From contig VGZC01000006.1 in assembly GCA_016872725.1 (NCBI GenBank), positions 62,001 through 126,000 of the forward strand: a DNA stretch of 64,000 bases. Reading direction: 5' to 3'. Shown piece after piece: positions 28,607 through 37,516 of the stretch. How positions within the stretch are numbered: the first letter of the stretch is position 1; the number at the start of each line of letters is the position of its first letter. Position numbers and translations under genes: made by a program. The stretch is from Planctomycetota bacterium. Lineage in GTDB: Bacteria; Planctomycetota; Planctomycetia; Pirellulales; Pirellulaceae. Below the pieces are notes generated by a model, which was not told where the DNA came from, ran no database searches, and worked only from the letters and a program-made list of their open reading frames with translations.

Positions 28607-29086
28607 GTGGGCGAGTTGACGCATTTCGACGACGCGGGCGCGAGCCGCATGGTCGATGTCGGCGGGAAATCCGTCTCCCGCCGAAGGGCGAAAGCGACGG
28701 CCCGCGTTCGCATGTCCGAGTCCACGCTCGCGCGCATCCGCGACCGGTCGCTCGAAAAAGGCGACGTGCTCGAAGTCGCCCGTCTCGCCGGCATCCAAGG
28801 CGCGAAGCGAACGCCCGACTTGATCCCCCTTTGCCATCCGTTGCCGATCGAGTTCGCGCGCGTCGGTTTCGAGTTCATCGGCGCGGACACGCTCCGGATC
28901 GAGGCCGAGGTGGGCCTTGAGGGAAAGACGGGCGTTGAAATGGAGGCGCTCACCGCCGTCGCCGTCGCCGCGCTCGCCGTCTACGACATGTGCAAGTCCA
29001 TCGACCGGTCGATGACGATCGAGTCCGTCCGGCTCGAGGAAAAGTCGGGAGGTCGGTCCGGCGTATTCCGCCGTGAAGATACGTAA
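28607..29086 (+). CDS. moaC: Cyclic pyranopterin monophosphate synthase MoaC
   Basis: Encodes 159 residues from a GTG at 28607, which matches the usual MoaC length of about 160. AGGAAGGA lies 13 bases upstream. The open frame runs back to a GTG overlapping the helicase stop, but the extra 69 residues have no MoaC similarity. Motifs: [24 protein letters not shown] at the start, then [15 protein letters not shown] and [29 protein letters not shown]. MoaC makes cyclic pyranopterin monophosphate, an early step to molybdenum cofactor. A Tat-type molybdoenzyme is at 60.9 kb. No moaA or moaE is adjacent. Confidence 0.92.
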   Translation: MGELTHFDDAGASRMVDVGGKSVSRRRAKATARVRMSESTLARIRDRSLEKGDVLEVARLAGIQGAKRTPDLIPLCHPLPIEFARVGFEFIGADTLRIEAEVGLEGKTGVEMEALTAVAVAALAVYDMCKSIDRSMTIESVRLEEKSGGRSGVFRREDT

Positions 29087-29095
29087 GGAGCCTTC

Positions 29096-29263
29096 TTGAC
29101 ACCCTTGACCGAATCCAAGGCCCGCGGCATCGGGCCGCTCGCCGAATTGTACGCTCCGATCGCCGAGGACCTCGGGGAAGTCGAGGCGATACCGCGGAGG
29201 GAGTTGACCAGCGCCGACGTGCCCACGCGCCTCGCGCGGCTCGTCGTGCGGCGGACGTCGTGA
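29096..29263 (+). pseudogene. 55-codon stub resembling the N-terminus of a polyprenyl synthetase
   Basis: A TTG start follows a strong AAGGAG ribosome-binding site seven bases away, so it is probably translated. The 55 residues include LAELYAPIAEDLGEVEAI and RRELTSADVP. That is the typical N-terminal segment of polyprenyl-diphosphate synthases (LY-P---DL--VE-----EL-S--P), but the frame stops before the conserved GKxLRP region and none of the catalytic DDxxD segments follow: birA begins 11 bp later. It looks like a remnant left by deletion, or a small coupling ORF. The family resemblance is short and should be checked. Confidence 0.4.
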
Positions 29264-29273
29264 GGCAGGCGGG

Positions 29274-30080
29274 ATGGAGACGGGTGGCAACGGATCGCCG
29301 TTCGATCTGGATCGACTTCGGAGCCACCCGTGGCTCGCCGACGTCGTCTACCACGACCGGATCGAATCGACGAATGATACGGCCCTTCGGTTGGCGTCCG
29401 CCCATGCCCGCGTTCCGCTGCTCGTGTTGGCTCGATCGCAATCGGCCGGCCGTGGCCGGGGCGACCATCGGTGGTGGTCATCGGACGGCGCGTTGACTTT
29501 CTCGATCGCCATCGACGCGGCATCGCTCGACATCCCGCCCGATCGGCTTCCCCTCGTTTCGCTCGCCACCGGTCTGGCGCTCGCCCGGAGCCTCGAAAAT
29601 GGCGCGTCCGGGCCCTCGTACCGACTCAAATGGCCCAACGACGTGTACATCAACGAACGCAAGGCGGGCGGCGTGCTCATCGAAACGGCTCCGTCGCGGC
29701 CTCCGAGATTGGTCATCGGGATCGGCCTCAACGTCAACAACACGATGCGGGACGCGCCGCCCGAAATCGCGCCTCGCGCGATCTCGCTCACCGACGTCGT
29801 CGGAACGACCGTGCCGCTCACGGACCTCCTGGTCGACGTGATCGAAGGCCTTCGCCGGGAATACGCCGCGATCGCCGTGCGGCCCGCCGAGTCGCTCGCG
29901 GCGTGGCGCGATCGGTGCCTGCTCACCGGACGCGACGTTGAGCTCGTCGTGGGTGGACGAGCGGTCCAAGGCGTCTGCCGCGGAATCGACGAACGGGGCG
30001 CCATCCGCATCGCGACCGCGTCGGGCGAAGTGACGCTGGTGACCGGGGAAGTCCGGCGAGCCTCCGGGATCCTCGAATGA
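29274..30080 (+). CDS. birA: Biotin-[acetyl-CoA-carboxylase] ligase
   Basis: Encodes 268 residues. It activates biotin with ATP and attaches it to the carrier lysine of biotin carboxylase complexes. The biotin/adenylate-binding loop is GRGRGDHRWW, then LKWPNDVYINERKAGGVLIE and LVIGIGLNVNN, all classical for the ligase family. The C-terminal SH3-like part (GRDVELVVGGRAVQGVCRGID) is present. The N-terminal DNA-binding winged helix of E. coli BirA is missing, so it is a group I ligase without repressor function. Its ATG follows GGCGGG weakly and lies 11 bp after the stub ORF. Confidence 0.93.
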   Translation: METGGNGSPFDLDRLRSHPWLADVVYHDRIESTNDTALRLASAHARVPLLVLARSQSAGRGRGDHRWWSSDGALTFSIAIDAASLDIPPDRLPLVSLATGLALARSLENGASGPSYRLKWPNDVYINERKAGGVLIETAPSRPPRLVIGIGLNVNNTMRDAPPEIAPRAISLTDVVGTTVPLTDLLVDVIEGLRREYAAIAVRPAESLAAWRDRCLLTGRDVELVVGGRAVQGVCRGIDERGAIRIATASGEVTLVTGEVRRASGILE

Positions 30081-30122
30081 ACGCCCAGCCCCTCCCGTCC
30101 CCGTAAGAGGCCGCGCGCGTGC

Positions 30123-30157
30123 GCAACAAAAAACGCCAGGGCGCGATGCCTGGCGTT
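30123..30157 (-). terminator. Intrinsic terminator of the HTH-receiver gene
   Basis: AACGCCAGG (30132-30140) pairs with CCTGGCGTT (30149-30157) around an 8-base loop. On the minus strand the stem is followed by TTTTTGTTG. It is convergent with the end of birA and lies about 135 bp past the stop of the minus-strand gene. Confidence 0.65.
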
Positions 30158-30224
30158 GTGGAACGGACCGGAGGGTGAAGCCGCGTCGGGTGACGCGGGC
30201 GTCCAGGTGTTCGTCTTATCGTTT

Positions 30225-30250
30225 CCGTCACGGGGGTCTATCCGTGACGG
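30225..30250. terminator. Perfect 9-bp hairpin
   Basis: CCGTCACGG (30225-30233) and CCGTGACGG (30242-30250) form a perfect stem around 8 bases. No clear U-run on either strand. It lies between the stop of the HTH-receiver gene and its stronger terminator. Confidence 0.35.
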
Positions 30251-30292
30251 GTTGTGCGGGGACGGCGAGGCGGCGCGAAGGGAAACCGGCCG

Positions 30293-30865
<573 letters not shown>

Positions 30866-31455
30866 CGCAGGCTCTCCATTCGTCACTCGTTGACTCGTCA
30901 TTAGTCCGATCGAGTCGTCACGCTCGGCCGGACGTCGTGCCCCTTGTCCGCGGCAGCAGGCCTGGGTTCGGTCCTTCGCGCCGGCTGTGGGCACCGGCCA
31001 ACCGCGGTCATCTGGGTCGGGGCGGGGTAGTAACTTGCTTCTTCGTGGCTTAGAGTCAGTTCCCTCTGATCCGCGCCTTACGATCTATTTCGGCAAACCG
31101 GTCGAGCGGCGATTGGAATAATTCCGCAAAATGGATAAACCAGATCCTTTCGCGAAACGCCTCTCGATCGCTCCCGGCTACGGCGTGGCGAACGTGCGCG
31201 GAGCCACCTGACGAGTACCCGGCGCTGGGCCGCGCAAACCATGGCACTCGATACGAGGAAAGAACCATCCTCGGCAGGCGCCCCCCTGCACGGACTTCAT
31301 CTCGTGGCCGACCGATCCGCAAGCGGAACCGTGAACAAGAGACTACCGTCCGAAAGTTATTTCGATTCGAAACGGTGTCGTACTTTAGATTCTTTCGCGA
31401 GCGAGGGAATCCTCGGCGGGACCTCCCCATCCCGCGACCATGCGTTCGGGCGGCG
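30866..31455. other. Intergenic region between smc and the HTH-receiver gene
   Basis: 590 bp on the 5' side of the HTH-receiver gene and the 3' side of smc. It should contain the promoter of the former. No gene was found. I looked for RNase P, tmRNA and SRP RNA motifs and saw none. Confidence 0.5.
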
Positions 31456-34400
31456 TTAGGCGACCTGATCCGTTTCGGAAGCGCCTTCCGACCGGCGGAT
31501 CGCCTCGGAGCTGATTTCCCCGTTGTCGCTCACGTCCTCGAATCGGACGGCGACCCGCTTCGAGACGCCCGATTCCTGCATGGTCACGCCGTACAAGGTC
31601 GTTGCGGCGGTCATCGTCTTCTTGGAATGGGTGACGATGACGAACTTGGTCCAGCCCAGGAACTCCCGGAGGACATCGATGAATCGCCCTATGTTCGCTT
31701 CGTCGAACGGAGCGTCGACTTCATCGAGCACGCAGAAGGGGCTCGGGCGGAATTCAAAAATCGCCAGGAGCAGGGCGACGGCGGTCAGAGCCTTCTCGCC
31801 GCCGCTCAGCAACGAGTTGTTGAATGTCGGTTTTCCCGGCGGGGTCGCGACGATGTCGACACCGCATTCGAGGACATCGCCGCCCTCCTCGAGGACAATG
31901 TCGGCCTTGCCGCCTCCGAATGCCTTGCGGTAGATCGTTTGGAAGTTGGCTCGAATGGCTTCGAGCGTCTCCATGAAGAGCCGCCGGCTGTCCCCATTGA
32001 TTTTCTGGATGATCCGTTCGAGCGCATCGCGAGCCTGGCTCAGGTCGCGATACTGGGCCGCGAGCGCGCCGTGGCGCGTTTCCAGGTCATCCAACTCACG
32101 CAGCGCCTCCATATTGACGGCGCCGATGTTGCTGATTTTCCGGCGAAGCGAGGCGATCTCCTCCTCGATCCGCGCGCGTTCCTCGGGCGGAACGCGTTCG
32201 GCGGCATCCCCCTCCAGCTCGCCGATTTCGGCGCCGAATTCGTCGCGGAACCGGTCCACGAGGGCGGCACGCTGCTGGCGCACCTGTTCCGCCTCGATTT
32301 CCCATTGGTGCAGTTGGTCCTCGCACCGACGCGCCCGCTTGCGGAGCTGGACGAGTTCGTCGGCGAGCATGCGTCGGTGTTCGGCCCGTTCCGATCGGAG
32401 CGACTCGCTTTGCGCGATTTCCGCCTGGATCGCCTCCCGTTCCAGATACAACAGGGCGAGTTCCGAGGATGCGCCGAGCAGCACGCGATCGCATGCGGTG
32501 ACACGATTCCGGCACCTTTCCAGATTCTCGCGGGCGTCGGCGATCGCGCGGGACCGTTCGAGCCGGGCTTCACCGAGCTGGTCGCGGTGGGTGATCAGGG
32601 TGGTGAGGCGTTGTTCGGTGGTGGCGAGCGCGATCCGGCACCGCGTCAGCTCCTGGGTCTTCTCGGTTCGTTCCCGATCGACCCGTTCCCATTCCCGGCG
32701 CCCGGATTCGAGTTCGCGTTCGAGGCGAGCGACATCGTCGTCGGCGGTCCGCCGCGCGGCCTCGATCTCGGCGAGCATCGTGATCGTCCGGGACCGCTCG
32801 ACCGAAACGGCCTCCTGGTCCTTGGCATGCCGCCCTTGTTCGCCGGACCAATGCGTGAATTGTTGTTCGAGCGTCCGCTGGTGGACGCGGTGGTCGGCGA
32901 GCGATTCGCGCGCCGCGTTGCGCGCGTCGGACAGATGCACGAGATGGGTTTCGAGGCCGCGGATGTTCTCCGAGTGCCTCACGATCTCGAGCGACGCCGA
33001 TTCGACCTTGTGATCGAGCGATTCGATTTCGGTTCGGAGCGATTCGAGCTCGCTCCGGCGGGAGACAAGACTCGTCGCGGAATGCGGCGGCCCGATCGCG
33101 ACGACGCCGTCGCGCTGCAGCACCTCGCACGCCTGGGTCACGAAACGAGCACGGCCTGGAGCGAGTCGATGGAACTCGAGCGCGTGGTCGAGCGATTCGA
33201 CGAAGTAGGTGCGACCGAGCAGATATTCGGCGAGCGCGCGGAATCGCGGGTCGAATTGGACGAGCCTGTCGGCGCGGCCGAGGACGCCCCGACGCCCTTC
33301 CCACTGCACGCGCCGGAATTCGAACCGGCTCGGAATCCGTTCCAACGAGAGGAGCTGCGCCCGGCCTTCGAGTCGCAGGGCGCCTTGGGCCGCCATGCGG
33401 ATCAGTGCGATTCCGCGGACGACGACGCATTGCGACGCTTCGCCGAGCGCGGCGTCGACGAGCGGCGCGAGGGCGACGTCGGCTCGAAAGAGATCGGCGA
33501 CCATCCCCTCGATTTCGGCGAACGCCCGAGCGTGCTCCCCGTCCTCGGCCGAGTGTGTCGTCGACTTGGCCTCGAGCAATTGGCGAACGCCCGGCGGCAC
33601 GCCTTCACGGCGATCCTCGAGTTCCCGGAGGATCTCGATCCGCCGCGCGACGCCTTGGCGCCGCCCCTGCAATTCGGCCGCGTCTTCCTGCCGTCGAGCC
33701 AACAGTCGGCGGCTTTGGGCCAACTCCTGCTGCGCGGCGTCGAGTTCGCCGGCCCGGTCCCGCACGAGGGCGAGCCACGCGCCCTCTTGGCCGAGCAATT
33801 CGGCAAGCGCGCTCCGGCACCGGTCGACTTCCCGGTCCGCCTGATGCGCGAGGTTCGACGACTTGGCGATCGACGCGTCGAGTGTGGCGAGCTGCGATGC
33901 GAGCCGCTCGGCCTGATTGCCCAGCCGGGCGCCCTCGCGCATCCGCTCGACGTGCCGCTCGCGGAGCGATTCCGATTGGGCGGCGAGCTGCCGCCAGGCG
34001 CCCGCGCACTCGGCGAGCGCTCCCTCGTGGATCGCATGGTCCCCCTCGATGCCGCGCAGATCCCGCGTCGCCGATTCGACCTGTTCGGTGACCTCGCGAA
34101 GCCGGGCGAGCATGTCGCCGACGCGGCCGCTGGCGGCGGCGAGTTGCCCTTGGTGCAACGCCGATTCGCTCTCCAGTTCGCCGCGCCGCGCGTATTCCAT
34201 GTCGCACCGCGACGCGCGGGCGGCCAGCCGTTCCCGGTTCCGCGCCAGGCATCCTTCGGCCTGATGGAGCGATTCGGCGATCGACGCGAGACGCGCGTCG
34301 ACCTCCAGCGATTCCCCTTCGAGCGACTCGGCCTTCGCCTGCAGGCCGGCGGCGGCGTCCCGGCATTCGGCGCATCGGTGTTCCACGGCGTCGAGCTTCT

Positions 34401-35118
34401 CCGTCCACGTTCGCCAATCGTGGAGCGCGACATGGGTGCGGAGTTGCTGCAGCCGGCCCGCGTATTCGCGGTATCGCCGCGCCTTCGAGGCCTGGGCCTG
34501 GACATTCTTGAGCCGACTTTCGACCTCCTCGACGATGTCGGAGAGCCGCAACAGGTTCTGCGCGACGCGTTCGAGCCGCCGCTGGGCCTCGACCTTTTTC
34601 GCCTTGAATCGGCTGATGCCCGCCGCCTCTTCGAAAATGGCCCTTCGGTCCTTGGGCGACGCCTGAAGCAACTGGTCGACCTTGCCCTGCTCGATCAGAC
34701 TGTACGCATCGACGCCGACTCCCGTTCCGCGAAACAGGTCCCGGATATCCTTGAGCCGGCACGGCTGACCATTGATCAGGTACTCGCCCTCGCCGCTCCG
34801 GTAGACGCGACGCGTGACATGGACTTCGGACCCGTCGATGGCGAGCCGTCCGTCGGAGTTGTCGAAGATGATCGTGGCCTCGGCCGTGTTCATCATCTTG
34901 CGCCCGCCCGCGCCGCTGCCCTTGAAGATGACGTCCGCCATTTCACGGCCGCGAAGGCTCTTGGCGCTCTGTTCCCCAAGCACCCATTTGATGGCATCGA
35001 CGACGTTCGACTTCCCGGATCCGTTCGGGCCGACCACGACCGTGATTCCTTGCGGGAATTCGAATCGCGTCTTGTCCGCGAAGCTCTTGAAGCCGAACAG
35101 CTCGAGCGCTTTTAGCAT
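31456..35118 (-). CDS. smc: Chromosome segregation/condensin ATPase SMC
   Basis: Encodes 1220 residues, close to the family norm of about 1190. The N-terminal head has Walker A GPNGSGKSN (30-38) and the Q-loop region VLGEQSAKSLRG. Long coiled coils follow on both sides of a hinge at about residues 510-660. The C-terminal head contains LLSGGEKALTAVALLLAIF (signature) and PFCVLDEVDAPFDEANIGRF (Walker B with the catalytic Glu), then the D- and H-loop regions (IVTHSKKTMTAATTLYGVTM). It organises and segregates chromosomes with ScpA and ScpB, which are not in the window. The opposite strand has a long open frame that is only a shadow of this gene. Its coding direction is opposite to the next cluster. 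Confidence 0.97.
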   Translation of the reverse strand: MLKALELFGFKSFADKTRFEFPQGITVVVGPNGSGKSNVVDAIKWVLGEQSAKSLRGREMADVIFKGSGAGGRKMMNTAEATIIFDNSDGRLAIDGSEVHVTRRVYRSGEGEYLINGQPCRLKDIRDLFRGTGVGVDAYSLIEQGKVDQLLQASPKDRRAIFEEAAGISRFKAKKVEAQRRLERVAQNLLRLSDIVEEVESRLKNVQAQASKARRYREYAGRLQQLRTHVALHDWRTWTEKLDAVEHRCAECRDAAAGLQAKAESLEGESLEVDARLASIAESLHQAEGCLARNRERLAARASRCDMEYARRGELESESALHQGQLAAASGRVGDMLARLREVTEQVESATRDLRGIEGDHAIHEGALAECAGAWRQLAAQSESLRERHVERMREGARLGNQAERLASQLATLDASIAKSSNLAHQADREVDRCRSALAELLGQEGAWLALVRDRAGELDAAQQELAQSRRLLARRQEDAAELQGRRQGVARRIEILRELEDRREGVPPGVRQLLEAKSTTHSAEDGEHARAFAEIEGMVADLFRADVALAPLVDAALGEASQCVVVRGIALIRMAAQGALRLEGRAQLLSLERIPSRFEFRRVQWEGRRGVLGRADRLVQFDPRFRALAEYLLGRTYFVESLDHALEFHRLAPGRARFVTQACEVLQRDGVVAIGPPHSATSLVSRRSELESLRTEIESLDHKVESASLEIVRHSENIRGLETHLVHLSDARNAARESLADHRVHQRTLEQQFTHWSGEQGRHAKDQEAVSVERSRTITMLAEIEAARRTADDDVARLERELESGRREWERVDRERTEKTQELTRCRIALATTEQRLTTLITHRDQLGEARLERSRAIADARENLERCRNRVTACDRVLLGASSELALLYLEREAIQAEIAQSESLRSERAEHRRMLADELVQLRKRARRCEDQLHQWEIEAEQVRQQRAALVDRFRDEFGAEIGELEGDAAERVPPEERARIEEEIASLRRKISNIGAVNMEALRELDDLETRHGALAAQYRDLSQARDALERIIQKINGDSRRLFMETLEAIRANFQTIYRKAFGGGKADIVLEEGGDVLECGVDIVATPPGKPTFNNSLLSGGEKALTAVALLLAIFEFRPSPFCVLDEVDAPFDEANIGRFIDVLREFLGWTKFVIVTHSKKTMTAATTLYGVTMQESGVSKRVAVRFEDVSDNGEISSEAIRRSEGASETDQVA

Positions 35119-35247
35119 GGCATGGCCGGAGCACGACGGATTGGACGAACGGGCGGGATCGCGGGCGGGACGCGTTGTCCCGCCGAGCCGACCGTTCGGA
35201 CGGCGTCGCGCCCCGCGGGGGCGGACCGTCCGACGACCCGGTCGCGG

Positions 35248-37212
35248 CTACTCGGACGTTCCGCCCGGAGAAAACCAGCCCCTGATTGTACCAAGGAACG
35301 ACGTCGATTCGGGCGCCTCGGACGCGTCGGCTGACACACGGTCGTCCGGCGCGTCGGGGTCCGCTCGGTCGGGAGTGCCGTCGAGACGGTCCTGGAAGAG
35401 CTCGGGGACCGGGTTGGTGACGCGATAGCCGTCCGCCCCATCATCGGGAGGCGACTCCGAGCTGTTCCGATCGTACACGCGGCCCGAGCTCGCGTTCGCA
35501 TTGACGGCCAGTCGTCCCGGCCAGTAGTTCCCCGCCTTCGCGCCCCGAACGGCTTCATACACTTCCTCATAGCGTCCGCCGAGTTCGACAATCGCGCGGA
35601 TGACGGCATCGAGTCGGCTTGGGCAGATCACGACGCGGTCCTCTTCGCCGGCCTCGAACCGAATGACCTTGACCTGCCTCGCGTCCTGTTTCTTGACCAT
35701 GATGCGGCGTCCCGCGAGGAGGAACGGGGGCGGCGCCATCGTGAGGTCGTTCCCGAACAGGACGACCTCGGGACGCCGGGTCCGCGCGAAATGGACGAGC
35801 GGTTCGCCCGTTCCGGGCAGGATGTGGAATGCGAACGAGTCCGCGAGGATTTCTCCCCGCACCAGCGGATCGCGGGGATTCCTCGCCTGCATCGCGCGGA
35901 ACGCGCCGTAGCGGGCCTCGGCGCTCGGATGACTCAATAGGCCGGTCAACCCGTCATACGCCGATACGTGATCCATCGTGGCAAGCGCGGTGAGTCCATG
36001 CCACCGGAACGCGCGCTCCGCCGCGATGATCTCGGCGAGCGGACCGGCCGCCTCGCTGTCGTCCAGATAGGCGAGCGCTTCGGCCGCGTAGAACCGGACC
36101 TCGACGTCGCGCGACCGAACGCCCTTGCGCAACGTCTCGATCGCGTCCTTGCCGATCGCTTCGAGCTGCAAAGCGGCTGTCGCGCTCGTCGTGGGTTCGA
36201 GCAGTTTGGATTCAAGCTGATGGAGTCGAGCGGCCCGGTCGACGGGCGATTCGGCGAGCGAGATGCTGCGGACGACGCGGACATACCGAGCGACATTGTT
36301 GCGATAACGGGGGCTGATCGAGAGTTCGATGAACTTCGCATTGACCGGCTTCGCGACGCCAAGCTTGTCTCCGTTCTCGAAGTGGTGGAACCGCTCGTTG
36401 ATGACCGCCGCGATCATCGTGCTCGCGCGAACCGACGCCGAATCCTCCCGGATCATCAGCCCGAGCTTGCGCGTCGTGGTGGAGACTCCGCCGCCGAGCA
36501 CGCGCCCTTTGAGCAATCCCGACGGTTCGTCGCTCGCACCTTCACGGAAGACGGAGTTCACGAGCACGTCTCCGCCGCCGAGCGCGTCGACGTCGCCGCG
36601 ACGCACTTGATTGTCGATCATCGCGACTTCCCGAAGACGCGCCTGCATCAGCCAGCCGCCGTGAAGGCTCGTCGTCTCGAACCGCGCCGGACTCGCCACC
36701 TCGATGTCGATCTTATCTCCCTTGCGAACACCGGGAGGCAGGTACCCCCGAACCACGACGAGCGCCGTTCGTTTGGAAGCCAGAATCGCATCGGGACGCA
36801 TCGCGTCATGCGTCTGCATCTCCGTTTTCAGCGCGTCGCGCTCGGGCGAGGGCGGCGGATCGCTGCCCGTATTGTCGAGCCCCGTCACGAGCCCGACGCC
36901 TTCGACGAGCACGTAGTGCATGCCCGAGGGAAAGGTCAGGTCACCGACGAGCGGAGTGCCGCTCGGCTCGCTCTCCGCCACCGGTTCCGCGTCGGGACTT
37001 TGCGCGCGGAATAGGGGCGTGTGGCAACCCGCGCACGGAATTCCCAACGCAACGAGCACCGCGAGGTTCACAACGACCGTTCGAGGACGGCGCGCACCCG
37101 TCGTTGTTCGGGACCGGGATGCCGACGCCGCGTCCGATCCGGCCTCGATCGGCGACCCGGTCGCCCCATCGTTCGTCCCGCGACGGCTCTGTGCTTCCAT
37201 GGCCATGGTCAT
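35248..37212 (-). CDS. FlgI-like (flagellar P-ring-like) lipoprotein with HEAT repeats
   Basis: Encodes 654 residues. The ATG at 37212 is preferred because it follows GAAGGAA; the frame is open for 63 more codons. The lipobox is GIPCAGC about 50 residues in. The central part (about 80-330) resembles the P-ring protein FlgI: LVEGVGLVTGLDNTGSDPPPSPERDALKTEM, then SKRTALVVVRGYLPPGVRKGDKIDIEVAS and a long segment with DVLVNSVFREG. Helical HEAT-like repeats follow (about 360-460: EALAYLDDSEAAGPLAEII), then a beta-rich end. No other flagellar gene is nearby. FlgI homologues of this type in planctomycetes may have roles beyond the flagellum. It is followed by smc in the same direction, 129 bp away. 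Confidence 0.75.
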   Translation of the reverse strand: MTMAMEAQSRRGTNDGATGSPIEAGSDAASASRSRTTTGARRPRTVVVNLAVLVALGIPCAGCHTPLFRAQSPDAEPVAESEPSGTPLVGDLTFPSGMHYVLVEGVGLVTGLDNTGSDPPPSPERDALKTEMQTHDAMRPDAILASKRTALVVVRGYLPPGVRKGDKIDIEVASPARFETTSLHGGWLMQARLREVAMIDNQVRRGDVDALGGGDVLVNSVFREGASDEPSGLLKGRVLGGGVSTTTRKLGLMIREDSASVRASTMIAAVINERFHHFENGDKLGVAKPVNAKFIELSISPRYRNNVARYVRVVRSISLAESPVDRAARLHQLESKLLEPTTSATAALQLEAIGKDAIETLRKGVRSRDVEVRFYAAEALAYLDDSEAAGPLAEIIAAERAFRWHGLTALATMDHVSAYDGLTGLLSHPSAEARYGAFRAMQARNPRDPLVRGEILADSFAFHILPGTGEPLVHFARTRRPEVVLFGNDLTMAPPPFLLAGRRIMVKKQDARQVKVIRFEAGEEDRVVICPSRLDAVIRAIVELGGRYEEVYEAVRGAKAGNYWPGRLAVNANASSGRVYDRNSSESPPDDGADGYRVTNPVPELFQDRLDGTPDRADPDAPDDRVSADASEAPESTSFLGTIRGWFSPGGTSE

Positions 37213-37516
37213 CGGCCGCGTTCCTTCGCGTCCGCCTCCACTTGAGGACTCCGAACTACCGGCCTCGTCCCGGACCTTCCTTCGCGCTTCCGCCTCCGAC
37301 CGCGCCCTACGACGCCGCGGCGCAGCGCGGAACGGCGGCGGGAACCTATTTACCCGCCGGCGGCGGAGCATACCGGGGCGACCTTTTTCGAACAAGGTCA
37401 ATCAACACCCGATCGATACCCGATTCCCGACACCTCCCTCGTTACCTTCATGGTAAACTCGGGTTCAATCGGTTGACGTCTTGGATTCCCTGATCGGCGA
37501 TTACCGGGAGGCGACC
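37213..37516. other. Divergent promoter region (FlgI-like / selenoprotein)
   Basis: 304 bp between two divergent genes. No gene seen. A short palindrome TTACC-TTCAT-GGTAA (37442-37456) lies 60 bp before the selenoprotein start; five-base arms make it a weak operator candidate. Confidence 0.4.

Noticed and set aside
29261-29263. TGA at the end of the polyprenyl synthetase-like stub as a second Sec codon
   Set aside because: The frame beyond it has no family similarity and stops soon, unlike the case at 37796.
30866-31455. Structural RNA gene (RNase P, tmRNA or SRP RNA)
   Set aside because: A GAGGAAAG stretch near 31253 recalled RNase P, but the flanking conserved bases are missing.
31375-35115. 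Long open frame antisense to smc (1246 codons)
   Set aside because: It mirrors smc, has no domain, and its length comes from the codon bias of a high-GC gene. SMC motifs on the other strand are complete.
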